The notes below the pieces were generated by a model. The model made no database searches, was not told where the DNA came from, and saw only the letters and a program-made list of their open reading frames with translations. From contig CALVAK010000013.1 of NCBI GenBank assembly GCA_944325525.1, positions 1 to 64,000 of the forward strand: 64,000 nt of DNA, in the 5' to 3' direction. Position 1 is the first letter of the stretch; each line of letters begins with the position of its first letter. This DNA is from Candidatus Gastranaerophilales bacterium (GTDB taxonomy: Bacteria; Cyanobacteriota; Vampirovibrionia; Gastranaerophilales; Gastranaerophilaceae). Position numbers and translations under genes: made by a program. This document shows, one piece after another, positions 28,266-37,287 of the stretch.

Positions 28266-29881
28266 AAGTTAATGAACTACATTTAGATGATATACCCTGG
28301 ACTATTGAGTATGACGAATCAAAATGTATTCAATGCGGAAAATGCAGTGCTGTTTGTTCTTTTGGAGCAATAAAACCTGTTATTGAAAAAAGAAGAAATA
28401 AGCCGCAAGGAATACAAAAACCATCTTTTTATAACATTCTTGTTATAAAACAACAAATTTCTTTTAAGCATCATTGCAGAGGATGCGGAATGTGTTCAAG
28501 AGTATGCCCTACAGGTGCAATTAAAGCAGTAAGAAATACAAACGACAGATATTCTGTAAGATACCGGTCAGAAAAAGCCCAATCATTAAAAAAAGGCGGG
28601 CGTTCAAACCTGAATACAGAAGGAAGAACACTTGATAAAATAAAAATCGGAAGAATTTCTCAAATGACAGATCCTTCTTTAGACGCTGCAAGACATGAAT
28701 TTGAACTAAAAACACCTTTTGGAAGAATTTTATCTGCAGATAAACTGAATTTAAAAAATGTAGACGGAAAAATTGAAATATCAGAGAAACTTCCGCCCAA
28801 TAGATGGATATATCCCATATTAATGGGAGATATGTCTATCGGAGCAATTTCCTGGAGAATGTGGGAAGCAATGGCTATTGCTACTGCATATCTCAATGAA
28901 GTTATAGGTCTTCCCGTAAGAATGTGCACAGGAGAAGGCGGTATTCCAGTAAGACTTTTGAAATCCAGATATCTAAAATATATGATACTCCAAATAGCTT
29001 CCGGCCATTTTGGCTGGAACAGAATTATACAATCAATGCCGGAAATGACAGAAGATCCGGCAGGAATACTTATAAAAATAGGTCAGGGAGCAAAACCCGG
29101 TGACGGCGGACTATTAATGGCAAGTAAAGTAGCACGTTATGTTCAGGAAATAAGAGGAGTACCGAGAGCTGATTTACTCAGTCCCCCGACACATCAAGGG
29201 CTGTATTCAATAGAAGAAAGTGTACAAAAAATGTTCTTATCAATGAATGCAGCATTTAATTTCAAAGTTCCGGTAGCAATAAAGGTTGCCGCTTCTGTTA
29301 CTAGTGTAGCTGTATACAACAATCTCTTAAGAGACCCTTACAATATTGTAGGAGGCTTTTTCCTTGATGGATTAGCCGGCGGAACCGGAGCGGCTCATGA
29401 AATATCATTAGATCATACCGGACATCCTATTACATCGAAGCTAAGAGACTGCTATTTAGCTGCGGTACATCAAGGAAGACAGGGAGAAATACCATTGTTC
29501 GCAGGAGGCGGACTCGGTCAAACAGGAAGCTTTGCTGCTGATGCATTTAAATTAATTTGTCTGGGAGCAAACGGAGTATTTACAGGCAGACTGCTTCTTG
29601 AAATAGCAGGTTGTGTAGGAAATGATACGGGAAAATGCAACGCCTGTAATACAGGACTATGCCCGGCAGGAATTGCCACTCAAGATTTATGCCTCGCAAA
29701 ACGGCTTGATATTGATACTGCAGCTCAAAATATAGTTAATTATTTCATAGCTACAGATATGGAATTAAAAAAACTTATGGGTCCAGTCGGCAATTCTACT
29801 CTTCCTATCGGCAGATCTGATGCACTTATAACAGTCGACAAACATATTGCAAACAGACTGGACATCCAATATGTTTGTTAA
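28253..29881 (+). CDS. Glutamate synthase, FMN-binding synthase subunit with N-terminal ferredoxin domain
   Basis: Central domain of glutamate synthase (GltB family, archaeal type), forming glutamate from 2-oxoglutarate and ammonia. Residues 20-95 hold two [4Fe-4S] motifs: CIQCGKCSAVC (Cys25-35) and CRGCGMCSRVCP (Cys75-85). The TIM-barrel follows, with MGDMSIGAISWRMWEAMA, IKIGQGAKPGDGG, FLDGLAGGTGAAHEIS and LFAGGGLGQTG. The 3Fe-4S site is at CNACNTGLCPAGIATQ. No NADPH-binding small subunit (gltD) is in the window, so ferredoxin is the likely donor, supplied through its own Fe-S domain. Confidence 0.93.
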   Translation: MAAVKVNELHLDDIPWTIEYDESKCIQCGKCSAVCSFGAIKPVIEKRRNKPQGIQKPSFYNILVIKQQISFKHHCRGCGMCSRVCPTGAIKAVRNTNDRYSVRYRSEKAQSLKKGGRSNLNTEGRTLDKIKIGRISQMTDPSLDAARHEFELKTPFGRILSADKLNLKNVDGKIEISEKLPPNRWIYPILMGDMSIGAISWRMWEAMAIATAYLNEVIGLPVRMCTGEGGIPVRLLKSRYLKYMILQIASGHFGWNRIIQSMPEMTEDPAGILIKIGQGAKPGDGGLLMASKVARYVQEIRGVPRADLLSPPTHQGLYSIEESVQKMFLSMNAAFNFKVPVAIKVAASVTSVAVYNNLLRDPYNIVGGFFLDGLAGGTGAAHEISLDHTGHPITSKLRDCYLAAVHQGRQGEIPLFAGGGLGQTGSFAADAFKLICLGANGVFTGRLLLEIAGCVGNDTGKCNACNTGLCPAGIATQDLCLAKRLDIDTAAQNIVNYFIATDMELKKLMGPVGNSTLPIGRSDALITVDKHIANRLDIQYVC

Positions 29882-29899
29882 TATACGGAAATCTCAATT

Positions 29900-30976
29900 A
29901 TGCAAAAAGAACCACTAAAAATTAAAACACTAAAAGATAATAACAGAATGTCTACTCAAGACCTTCTTCAATTAATCACAGACAAAATAAAAGAAGGATA
30001 TACAGATTTTGAAATAGAAGGGTGCGGGCAGCATAATATTGGAGGCTCCGCCTGGGCATTAAACAAAGATAATAAATTAATATTTAAGATTTCTAATCCC
30101 GGACAAAGAGTAGGTGCAATGGCACTGCCTAAAACAGAAATAATTGTAGAAGGATCAGCACCGGCAGATGTCGGATGGTTAAACTCAGGGGCTGAAATTA
30201 CAATAAAAGGAGATTGCGGAGATACAGCAGCTCACTGTGCTGCAGGAGGCAAAATATATGTAGCAGGAAGAGTCGGTACTCGCTCCGGTGCCTTAATGAA
30301 ACATGATCCAAAATTTGAAATACCGGAATTCTGGGTTTTAAAAAATACAGGTTCCTTCTCTTTTGAATTTATGGGCGGAGGAATTGCTGTCGTTTGCGGA
30401 TATGACTGCGAAAATATGAACTCTGTCCTTGGACACCGCTCTTGTGTAGGAATGGTCGGAGGAATTATATATGTCAGAGGCAACATTGAAGCTATGTCTG
30501 ACAGTGTCGAAATAAAACAGCTTGAAAAAGATGATATAGAATTTCTTGAAAAAGGAATGAATATTTTCTTAAAAAAAATTGAGAAAATCGATTTATTTGA
30601 CAGTCTAACAATTTTTTCAGAATGGAAAAAAATAGTTCCTGTTGCCAATACTGAAAACAAATATAAAATTTCTGTTTCAGAATTCAGAAAAAACAAGTGG
30701 ATTGATGGCGGTATTTTTGGTGATTTTATACATGATGATTTTGAAGTTTATTCAATACCTTCTACAGACAACGGAAGAGTACACATTCCTGTATGGCATC
30801 AAGAAAACTGCATTGATTGTAAAATTTGTTTCAATAATTGTCCTCAAAATGCGATTATTCAAAATAATAAATTATATTCTCACGACAGCAAAAAATGCAT
30901 TGGCTGCGGTATATGTTTTGCTGTCTGCCCTAAAAATTGCTGGATTATGAAAGATAACAGACAAGAAGTTTCATAG
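29900..30976 (+). CDS. Glutamate synthase, GXGXG subunit fused to a ferredoxin domain
   Basis: Structural right-handed beta-helix (GXGXG) domain of glutamate synthase as a separate protein. Seen: FEIEGCGQHNIGGSAW, GAEITIKGDCGDTAAHCAAG, GGKIYVAGRVGTRSG and MVGGIIYVRGNIEAMSDSVE. The last 80 residues form a 2x[4Fe-4S] ferredoxin with CIDCKICFNNCPQNAI and CIGCGICFAVCPKNC. It is the third gene of the operon, 18 bp after the synthase gene. The C-terminal ferredoxin may add another electron-entry point. Confidence 0.9.
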   Translation: MQKEPLKIKTLKDNNRMSTQDLLQLITDKIKEGYTDFEIEGCGQHNIGGSAWALNKDNKLIFKISNPGQRVGAMALPKTEIIVEGSAPADVGWLNSGAEITIKGDCGDTAAHCAAGGKIYVAGRVGTRSGALMKHDPKFEIPEFWVLKNTGSFSFEFMGGGIAVVCGYDCENMNSVLGHRSCVGMVGGIIYVRGNIEAMSDSVEIKQLEKDDIEFLEKGMNIFLKKIEKIDLFDSLTIFSEWKKIVPVANTENKYKISVSEFRKNKWIDGGIFGDFIHDDFEVYSIPSTDNGRVHIPVWHQENCIDCKICFNNCPQNAIIQNNKLYSHDSKKCIGCGICFAVCPKNCWIMKDNRQEVS

Positions 30977-31011
30977 TTTCTTAGGAAAATTTTATCAAAA
31001 AAGATAACCGG

Positions 31012-31045
31012 ACAAAAAATATTACTTTTTGTAAATTTTTTTTTA
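31012..31045 (+). terminator. Weak terminator after the glutamate synthase operon
   Basis: ACAAAAA (31012-31018) can pair with TTTTTGT (31026-31032), followed by AAA and nine T. The AT-only stem makes this uncertain. Confidence 0.35.
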
Positions 31046-31123
31046 TTTTGTTACTAAAACTTAAAGAAAGACGTTAAAAAATCCGATAAAAAATATATAA
31101 ATATCGATTAAAAGGAGTCTTGT

Positions 31124-32620
31124 ATGAGTGGAAGTGTAAACATCAATTCTTTAATTGCAAAGTATCTCACAAACAATAACGAAGCTGATTTTGAAAGAGT
31201 AAGCAGCTCTATTGCAGATCTTACAACAGCTTTTAATTATCAAGACAGATATAAAGAGATGTTTGATAACTCTATTTTTACAATTGATGAAGACATATCT
31301 CAGGAAAAATTTCTTGACATAATGAGTCAAGCTACAGGCAAAGACGCATCAGAAATTGAAGAAGATGTTAATGTTCTTTTTTCAGTTCTGGATAATGACG
31401 AAAATGGAGCAGATGGAAGTTTATCAGCTTCTGAATTTAAAACTTTTCTCGGTTCAGATGCTGAAAACGTTAGGGGTTTTGACATATGGAATAAATTAAT
31501 GAATATAAATGAAGATGAAATAACTTCAGCTATAAATCAAATTAAATCGGATTCTGAAACCCAAGAATCCGGCGAAAATAATGCTTCCGGAGAAAGTGAA
31601 GCAACAACGGATAGTGGAACAACAACTGAAACTGGAGCTGCTGACAGAAGCAGTGAAACTGATGAAAGCACAGATGTTGGAGAAGCTCAAGGTGCTGACG
31701 AAGTTGACGATACTGACGGAAACGAAACTGTTGACGAAAGCAGTGAAACGGATGATTCCGGCAATAATAACGAAAATAACGGTAAATATGATTTTACTAA
31801 TAAATCAGAGGCAAGAAAGTTCGTTGAAACATTTATTGATGATGACAAATTAACAACTCCTGAAAAAGTTATTAATTGGCTGTTATCAATAGGAAGTGTT
31901 ACGGAAGAAGAAGCTGATTTATTAAAAAGAGCATACGCAAACTATTCTGATGAAGATCAAGCGAAAATTGATGCTTTGATGAAACAAGGATTAACATACG
32001 AAGAAGCAGTAGAAGAACTAACTTCTTCAGGTATTATAAGTTCAGATAATTCAGACTTAACAGAAACTGTTCAGAAACCTGAAACAACAATTAGCGAAAC
32101 AGCTGCTAAATTATATGCCGAAAATCTTTATGATTCAATGAAAGGAGGAATCTTTGGAGGGCTGGGAACCGATGATGAACAATTTAATTCAATATTTTAT
32201 AATGACGACCTGACCCCTGATGATTGGGTACTTATAATTAATAACTATAATAATTCTTATGGAAGTTTTATAAAGGATGTCGACGGTGATTTCTATGACA
32301 CAGCTCAAGATGATATTCAAACAAAAATAGCTGATCGACTTCTTGAAGCGGCCGAAAACGGCAATGAAAATGCTGTTATGCTCTTATGCAGCGAAATATA
32401 CAACGGCACAGCAGGAATTAGCTTTGGAACCGCTGATGAATTTGTAACACGAGTTTTTGATAAAGCATCTGATAAAGTACTTACTGAAATTGTTCAGAAC
32501 TATAACAATGTTAACAACTCCATTTTGTTAACGGATATTAAAAATGATTTTTCTTTTAAAACAGAAGACAACATTGTTGCAAGAATTAATGAAGTTATTG
32601 CAAATATTAATGATAATTAA
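31124..32620 (+). CDS. Acidic EF-hand-like protein of unknown function
   Basis: 498 residues, very acidic. One EF-hand-like loop is at residues 90-104 (LDNDENGADGSLSASEF), with a two-residue insertion relative to the canonical 12-residue loop. Residues 145-220 are a Ser/Thr/Glu/Asp/Gly-rich linker. The C-terminal half is helical, with a segment (GLTYEEAVEELTSSGII) typical of short helical-hairpin repeats. There is no signal peptide or membrane segment. Calcium binding is plausible but unproven. AAAGGAG lies 7 nt before the ATG, and a terminator follows. Confidence 0.8.
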   Translation: MSGSVNINSLIAKYLTNNNEADFERVSSSIADLTTAFNYQDRYKEMFDNSIFTIDEDISQEKFLDIMSQATGKDASEIEEDVNVLFSVLDNDENGADGSLSASEFKTFLGSDAENVRGFDIWNKLMNINEDEITSAINQIKSDSETQESGENNASGESEATTDSGTTTETGAADRSSETDESTDVGEAQGADEVDDTDGNETVDESSETDDSGNNNENNGKYDFTNKSEARKFVETFIDDDKLTTPEKVINWLLSIGSVTEEEADLLKRAYANYSDEDQAKIDALMKQGLTYEEAVEELTSSGIISSDNSDLTETVQKPETTISETAAKLYAENLYDSMKGGIFGGLGTDDEQFNSIFYNDDLTPDDWVLIINNYNNSYGSFIKDVDGDFYDTAQDDIQTKIADRLLEAAENGNENAVMLLCSEIYNGTAGISFGTADEFVTRVFDKASDKVLTEIVQNYNNVNNSILLTDIKNDFSFKTEDNIVARINEVIANINDN

Positions 32621-32645
32621 AAGGACTGAATTCAGTCCTTTTTTT
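32619..32645. terminator. Bidirectional terminator
   Basis: Twelve-base perfect arms (aaaaggactgaa and its complement) meet without spacer, with T runs on both strands. It contains the stop codon of the minus-strand membrane-protein gene. Confidence 0.85.
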
Positions 32646-34209
32646 CTTTAAAGTTTATATTTGTATTAAACTTTGTTTTATTATAATACTCATCATTAGG
32701 AACAGGGAGTAAATATTCAGATTTAACTGTATTTGAAGGAACAAATACTCCTGCTATATTATTTTCAAATACTAATGTCCAATCCTTATTTTTCATAATT
32801 TCATTATATACAGGGTATTCTTTTTCTAAAACCATTACGTCAGTTTTAAAATCCCGTATTATTTTATACCAGTCATTTTTCAAAAGATGAAAATTTTTTA
32901 ATTCTAATAATAAATCCGGGTTGTATACTTCTTCATATCTTCCATCCATAACAATTAAATTGTCAGGATACAATTTATATGCAGCATAACTGCCCCAATC
33001 AAAATTTATAAATAAATTTCCTTTTAACTGATTAATTTTTATAAATTCAATTGCATATCTTGGGTATTTGGTTTCCGTTATTCTTATTTCTTTGTTTTTA
33101 GCAATTAATGGAGGCAGGGAAAGAATAATAATAAAGAAATACACACATACCTCTTTCAGTAATACTATGCTTTGCACCACATCTTCATTATTAAGCTTTA
33201 TTTTCTCTCTTATAAAACGTATTAACGAATTAAATAAAGAATAAAACTCATCATACAATAACGTTCCTACAGTTAATACAAAAAACGACTGATGCCTTAT
33301 ATGAGTAACAGATAAATATATCATTGTTATTATTATTATTAATTTTGTTTTATCAAGCTTCTCATAAGTAATTTTATTTTTAATCAGCCATAATATTTGT
33401 ACTACAATCATTACAAGTAGATATAACTTATACTGCATATATGCATTTATATATTTTGAACAAAAAGGACTTGCCCACTCAGAAATATATTCTCTTTCCA
33501 TTCCTGCGGCAAAAAACAAGAATTTAACATATTCGATACCATACGGATTTATAAATAAAGTTAAAAGACAGACAATAAGAGTTATCACATACTTTTTCAC
33601 GGGTTTTTTATTTAAAAATTCACCTATGCAGTATAAAACTATTAAACCTATACCGCTCATACACCCGCCGTGTATATTCCCCCAGAATACCATAATCACA
33701 GGTAAAAAACACAAATATTTATCCTGTCCATTTCTTACTTTTTCAAGGAGATACAAATACAAAGAGAAAAATAAACACGTGAATAATAAACACCTTATAG
33801 TTGGTCCAAGCGATTTATATACAGCAAGAAACATAATTGCAAAATACAAAATATTATAAGGCAGTGTTGATTCAGGCTTTCTTACTGCAACTGTTTTATA
33901 ACATATCAAAATTACAATCGCTGTGAGTATTCCTTTTAACAGAATTAACCCTGAATCCCCGAAATATTTTAAAGCCAGATAGAAAAAAACACTCGCACCC
34001 CATTCATGGTCGTACCAAATATGTGTCGGAGTGTAAGAAAGAAAGTCATGCTTTAAAATACTAAGATTTTCAACAATATGTCCGCCGGCTATCAGTCTGG
34101 CCCATAAATCATTATCAGGAATATTACTAACACAACTCATCCCCACACAAAAAATAGTTATTGAGATGATAAACAAATACTTCAAAAAAATATTTTCTTT
34201 CTTCTCCAT
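32632..34209 (-). CDS. Polytopic membrane protein, possibly GT-C-like
   Basis: 525 residues with about ten hydrophobic segments between residues 10 and 380, then a soluble C-terminal part of about 120 residues. The first periplasmic loop contains DNDLWARLIAGGHI and WYDHEWGASVFFYLA, acidic/His motifs in the position where GT-C glycosyltransferases carry catalytic residues. The soluble tail has FINFDWGSYAAYKLYPDNL and VMDGRYEEVY. Lipid-linked sugar transfer is possible, but no family was securely recognised. The 34213 gene lies 3 bp upstream on the same strand, so the two form an operon. Confidence 0.75.
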   Translation of the reverse strand: MEKKENIFLKYLFIISITIFCVGMSCVSNIPDNDLWARLIAGGHIVENLSILKHDFLSYTPTHIWYDHEWGASVFFYLALKYFGDSGLILLKGILTAIVILICYKTVAVRKPESTLPYNILYFAIMFLAVYKSLGPTIRCLLFTCLFFSLYLYLLEKVRNGQDKYLCFLPVIMVFWGNIHGGCMSGIGLIVLYCIGEFLNKKPVKKYVITLIVCLLTLFINPYGIEYVKFLFFAAGMEREYISEWASPFCSKYINAYMQYKLYLLVMIVVQILWLIKNKITYEKLDKTKLIIIITMIYLSVTHIRHQSFFVLTVGTLLYDEFYSLFNSLIRFIREKIKLNNEDVVQSIVLLKEVCVYFFIIILSLPPLIAKNKEIRITETKYPRYAIEFIKINQLKGNLFINFDWGSYAAYKLYPDNLIVMDGRYEEVYNPDLLLELKNFHLLKNDWYKIIRDFKTDVMVLEKEYPVYNEIMKNKDWTLVFENNIAGVFVPSNTVKSEYLLPVPNDEYYNKTKFNTNINFKEKKD

Positions 34210-34212
34210 CTA

Positions 34213-34833
34213 TTATTCTTCCGGATTTTCTTTTGTCTTCAATCTCAATACAACAATAGCATCTTTTTCTATATTAATCTCCTGCCCTTTTTCAGAATAC
34301 TTAAGAGGAGTGCTTTGATATAAATTTCTTCCGGCCGACTGCAATCTGTTCTGATCCGGATTAGGTTTTATTATGCCTTTTGACACGGCAACCGCCTGAG
34401 AAAACCCCGGAACTTTAAGTATATGTCCAGTTATTGCAACGCCTGCACTTTTTGCTATCTCTTTTCTGTCTTTCTTTTCAGAAAGCCTTAATGTTCCGTA
34501 TATATCCATATCTTCGACATTTTTTATCTTATTGTTTTCAGAAGGAATAGTATATTCAACTAATTTTATCTTTAGATATCCGTTCCTCTGTCCACGTTTC
34601 GGCTCAACATATTTATCCAGTCTTACAGTTATTACCCCATCTTTTTCAACATATTCCGTTTCTGATACAAAATATCTATCCAATGATTGAAAGGATATAT
34701 TTTGCCCCTCATACATACTCTCTGCCATTACGTCACAGTGAGAAACAGCATAAACTTTATGAGGAACAATTTCTGCAATAACAGCTACAGGAAACATAGC
34801 AATAATTAATATTGTTAATATAAATTTCTTCAT
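34213..34833 (-). CDS. Secreted or periplasmic protein of unknown function
   Basis: 206 residues with a clear Sec signal peptide (MKKFILTILIIAMFPVAVIA, cleavage after about residue 20). The mature part is beta-rich with charged strands (VITVRLDKYVEPKRGQRNGY) and a Gly/Ala-containing segment around SAGVAITGHILKVPGF. It is not recognised. GAGGGAGAG lies 9 nt upstream of the ATG. The membrane-protein gene downstream is 3 bp away, suggesting a joint envelope role. Confidence 0.8.
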   Translation of the reverse strand: MKKFILTILIIAMFPVAVIAEIVPHKVYAVSHCDVMAESMYEGQNISFQSLDRYFVSETEYVEKDGVITVRLDKYVEPKRGQRNGYLKIKLVEYTIPSENNKIKNVEDMDIYGTLRLSEKKDRKEIAKSAGVAITGHILKVPGFSQAVAVSKGIIKPNPDQNRLQSAGRNLYQSTPLKYSEKGQEINIEKDAIVVLRLKTKENPEE

Positions 34834-34893
34834 TTATAAAATCTCTCCCTCTTTTAAAATCTTTTTCGATTATATCATTTATGAAGTGTAAAA

Positions 34894-34924
34894 AAAAGGA
34901 AATAACAAATTGTTATTTCCTTTT
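34894..34924 (-). terminator. Terminator after the 34929-35489 gene
   Basis: An 11-bp stem (ggaaataacaa with its complement) is flanked by complementary A/T runs. On the minus strand it ends in eight T. It separates the unknown gene from the secreted-protein gene. Confidence 0.8.
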
Positions 34925-34928
34925 TGTC

Positions 34929-35489
34929 TTAAATCGACCTTCTTATTACATTTATCCTTTTCATACTTCCTGTATTTTTTAAAACATATACAGGATCCAT
35001 TGTCTCAAAATTCTCTTTCCATTTTTTTCTAAAAACTTCATTTTTCATTAATTCTTCTGTTTCATTTATATTTTCACGTAAAATCATTGCTTTTTTTAAA
35101 ACGTCAGAAATATAACCTTCATCATTTTCCGCTAATGCTTGCATGTAATGGCTGTACAAACTTTCTTGATATTTACCCGAAGTTTTTTTTAATCCTTTTT
35201 TACTTGCTCCTACAATTTTAAAAAATTCCTTTTCACTAATTAAATTTAAATATGGCTTTATTGAGTTTGAATCTATCGAAATAAACTCAAGAGAACTATT
35301 TACTTCATTATTAAATTTATTTCTATTTGTAATATTTTTATCATTTTTTAAATGATTTAATTTATCAAAATTTTCTTCACCCAATATTTTTGAAATAAAA
35401 TTTTCGATATTTGAAATTTCATTAAAATCGGTTTGAACATTATTTACAACAGAACCACTTACTTTTATATCACCTTTTTCTACTGCCAT
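34929..35489 (-). CDS. Unknown helical protein, 186 residues
   Basis: Not recognised. It is soluble, Lys/Glu/Asn-rich and predicted mostly helical after residue 25. There is no signal peptide, membrane segment or catalytic motif. The C-terminus is basic (MKRINVIRRSI). AGGAG lies 5 nt before the ATG and a strong terminator follows, so it is probably a single-gene transcript. Several unknown proteins of similar style cluster between 31 and 37 kb. Confidence 0.7.
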   Translation of the reverse strand: MAVEKGDIKVSGSVVNNVQTDFNEISNIENFISKILGEENFDKLNHLKNDKNITNRNKFNNEVNSSLEFISIDSNSIKPYLNLISEKEFFKIVGASKKGLKKTSGKYQESLYSHYMQALAENDEGYISDVLKKAMILRENINETEELMKNEVFRKKWKENFETMDPVYVLKNTGSMKRINVIRRSI

Positions 35490-35657
35490 TTAAATCTCCT
35501 TTAAATTAAATAGATTGCATATTTTATCTATCGGCACTATTTTGTCTATCTTTAGTCTTTATTTTTATTATTTTTATTTTTTTTCATATATCTTAATATT
35601 TTAATAAAATCACGCAATTATATATTTTGTATATACTTTATATATAAAGAGGTGGAT

Positions 35658-35726
35658 ATGAAAGCATTACTAAATTTTTTATACAGAAGAAACAGATTTA
35701 CCGTATTTGTATTTGTTAACATTTAA
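35658..35726 (+). CDS. Small ORF of 22 codons with a strong ribosome-binding site
   Basis: GAGGTGG ends 2 nt before the ATG (the GAGG core is 5 nt away), and TATACT at 35632-35637 is a possible -10. The peptide starts MKALLNFLYRRNRF and ends in a hydrophobic run (TVFVFVNI), resembling a small membrane-active or leader peptide. It stands alone in a 290-bp gap between two minus-strand genes. No terminator was found. Translation signals, not homology, support it. Confidence 0.4.
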   Translation: MKALLNFLYRRNRFTVFVFVNI

Positions 35727-35779
35727 ACATATACATAAATCGTAAACATTATAATAGTTTCTATATAGCACGAAACATA

Positions 35780-37168
35780 TTAGTTTAAATCTTCTTTATT
35801 ATCACTTTTTATTTCACGTTGAAAATTTTCTATTATTTCACGCCACGATTCAACAACTACATCATTTTCACTTAAAGCATCTTTAGGTATTCCAGCGTGA
35901 TGTATTAAAGGCAAAAGCTGTTCTTCGCTTATTTTTACAAGCTGATCTATATTATCATCAGTATCATTGCAAATAAAGAATCCATTACCGTTTGCATCTT
36001 GTTCATAGCCTGTTATTGTTATTTCATGTCCGCCATCTACTTTATTATCGGCATCCATATGTGTATATCCGATAATAACATTATGTCCTAGTTCTAAAGA
36101 TTTTAAAATATGCTGTTTTGTTTCTTCAGGCGTACAATTATATCCTGTAAGATAACCGTTTTCATCCAACGATTGATACACAACTGAAATTTTAGGAGTA
36201 TTAAAGACAACTTCTTCAACAAAAGTTTTTTCAAAGTCCGTCAAACCACTTTTATCAGGATTGAATTTTCCTGTTCTTTCATCCGTTAAAGCATCATAAG
36301 TATTCTGTGAACCCAAATTTAACAGTGCAGATTGAATAAGAACATCTATACATGAACGTTCGTTAGGATCTTTATATGAGGTTTGCACTCTTGCTCTTAC
36401 AATAGCATTTCTGTCAGGTTGGAGTTTTATTGAAACATCCTCCCAATTATTAGATATTTCACAATTTGTATTAAATTCTCTGAGTTTCCATAAACATTCG
36501 GCAGTTCCTTGAGCAATATCAGACATTTTAATATTTTTTACTACAGAATAATCACGTCCGCTTAAACCTTGAGCAAATCTTACAAATTCTGCCGGTTTTC
36601 TGCTTGCAAGATTAAATTCCATACTGGCAACAACACATGAAGAAGAAATAACATTTAAAGCCTGCTCAGGAAAAGGAGTTCCTGTTTCCTGCTGTATTTC
36701 TTGAGCAACATTTACCGGAATGTCTCCGAATTTTTGTGTTATTGATGCAGGATTTGACAAAGCTTTAATTACTTCTTTCAGTATAAGTTTATCCGATAAG
36801 CCTCTTATTCTTGGCTCTGTTGCAATCAGATATAAATTATCTAATACTGTAGAACCGTCATTAGAACTATTATCATCCAAAATTCCTTTTGCTTCCAAAT
36901 CTTCTAAAAGTTTAATATCGGTTTTATCCAGTTTAGATTTTATTGTTCTTAGCTGTAAATTTCTTGAAGGCTTTTCTATTGCTGAATCCTGTGTTTTTGC
37001 TGTAAATGATGGATTATATGCTTTTAAATTTTCACTGCTTACTTTTGTTAAATTTATAGGATTACTTGCAGCAAAAGAAAAATTTTCAACAGCTGCAGGT
37101 TGATTTTGCTTTACAGCTTTATTTGAATATATTCTTTGTATATTATTGGTTTGAGAAATTTCTAACAT
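35780..37168 (-). CDS. Putative papain-fold cysteine protease
   Basis: 462 residues. The first 75 residues are disordered (Asn/Ser/Lys), with a YNPSFTAK motif. The C-terminal 290 residues fit a papain-like or C39-like fold. The candidate nucleophile is Cys178 in SSSCVVASMEFNLA at a helix start, the candidate His is His381 in VDGGHEITITGYEQD, and the third residue is Asn401 in GFFICNDTDDN. This order and spacing (Cys, then GGHxxxIxGY, then a strand with N/D) is typical of C39/C1-type enzymes. There is no signal peptide. It is divergent to the small ORF and upstream of the radical SAM locus. The substrate is unknown. Confidence 0.6.
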   Translation of the reverse strand: MLEISQTNNIQRIYSNKAVKQNQPAAVENFSFAASNPINLTKVSSENLKAYNPSFTAKTQDSAIEKPSRNLQLRTIKSKLDKTDIKLLEDLEAKGILDDNSSNDGSTVLDNLYLIATEPRIRGLSDKLILKEVIKALSNPASITQKFGDIPVNVAQEIQQETGTPFPEQALNVISSSCVVASMEFNLASRKPAEFVRFAQGLSGRDYSVVKNIKMSDIAQGTAECLWKLREFNTNCEISNNWEDVSIKLQPDRNAIVRARVQTSYKDPNERSCIDVLIQSALLNLGSQNTYDALTDERTGKFNPDKSGLTDFEKTFVEEVVFNTPKISVVYQSLDENGYLTGYNCTPEETKQHILKSLELGHNVIIGYTHMDADNKVDGGHEITITGYEQDANGNGFFICNDTDDNIDQLVKISEEQLLPLIHHAGIPKDALSENDVVVESWREIIENFQREIKSDNKEDLN

Positions 37169-37287
37169 AGCAATACTTATACCTTCTTATATTATAAAAA
37201 ATATTAAATTTAAAAATTGCTAAAATAATATTTTTTATAACTAAATAAGTTAAACTTTGTAACACGTTTTGATAGCAAACAGCCAAA

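Noticed and set aside
30232..30696. 154-codon minus-strand frame inside the GXGXG subunit gene
   Set aside because: It is antisense to the conserved beta-helix repeats and has no start signals.
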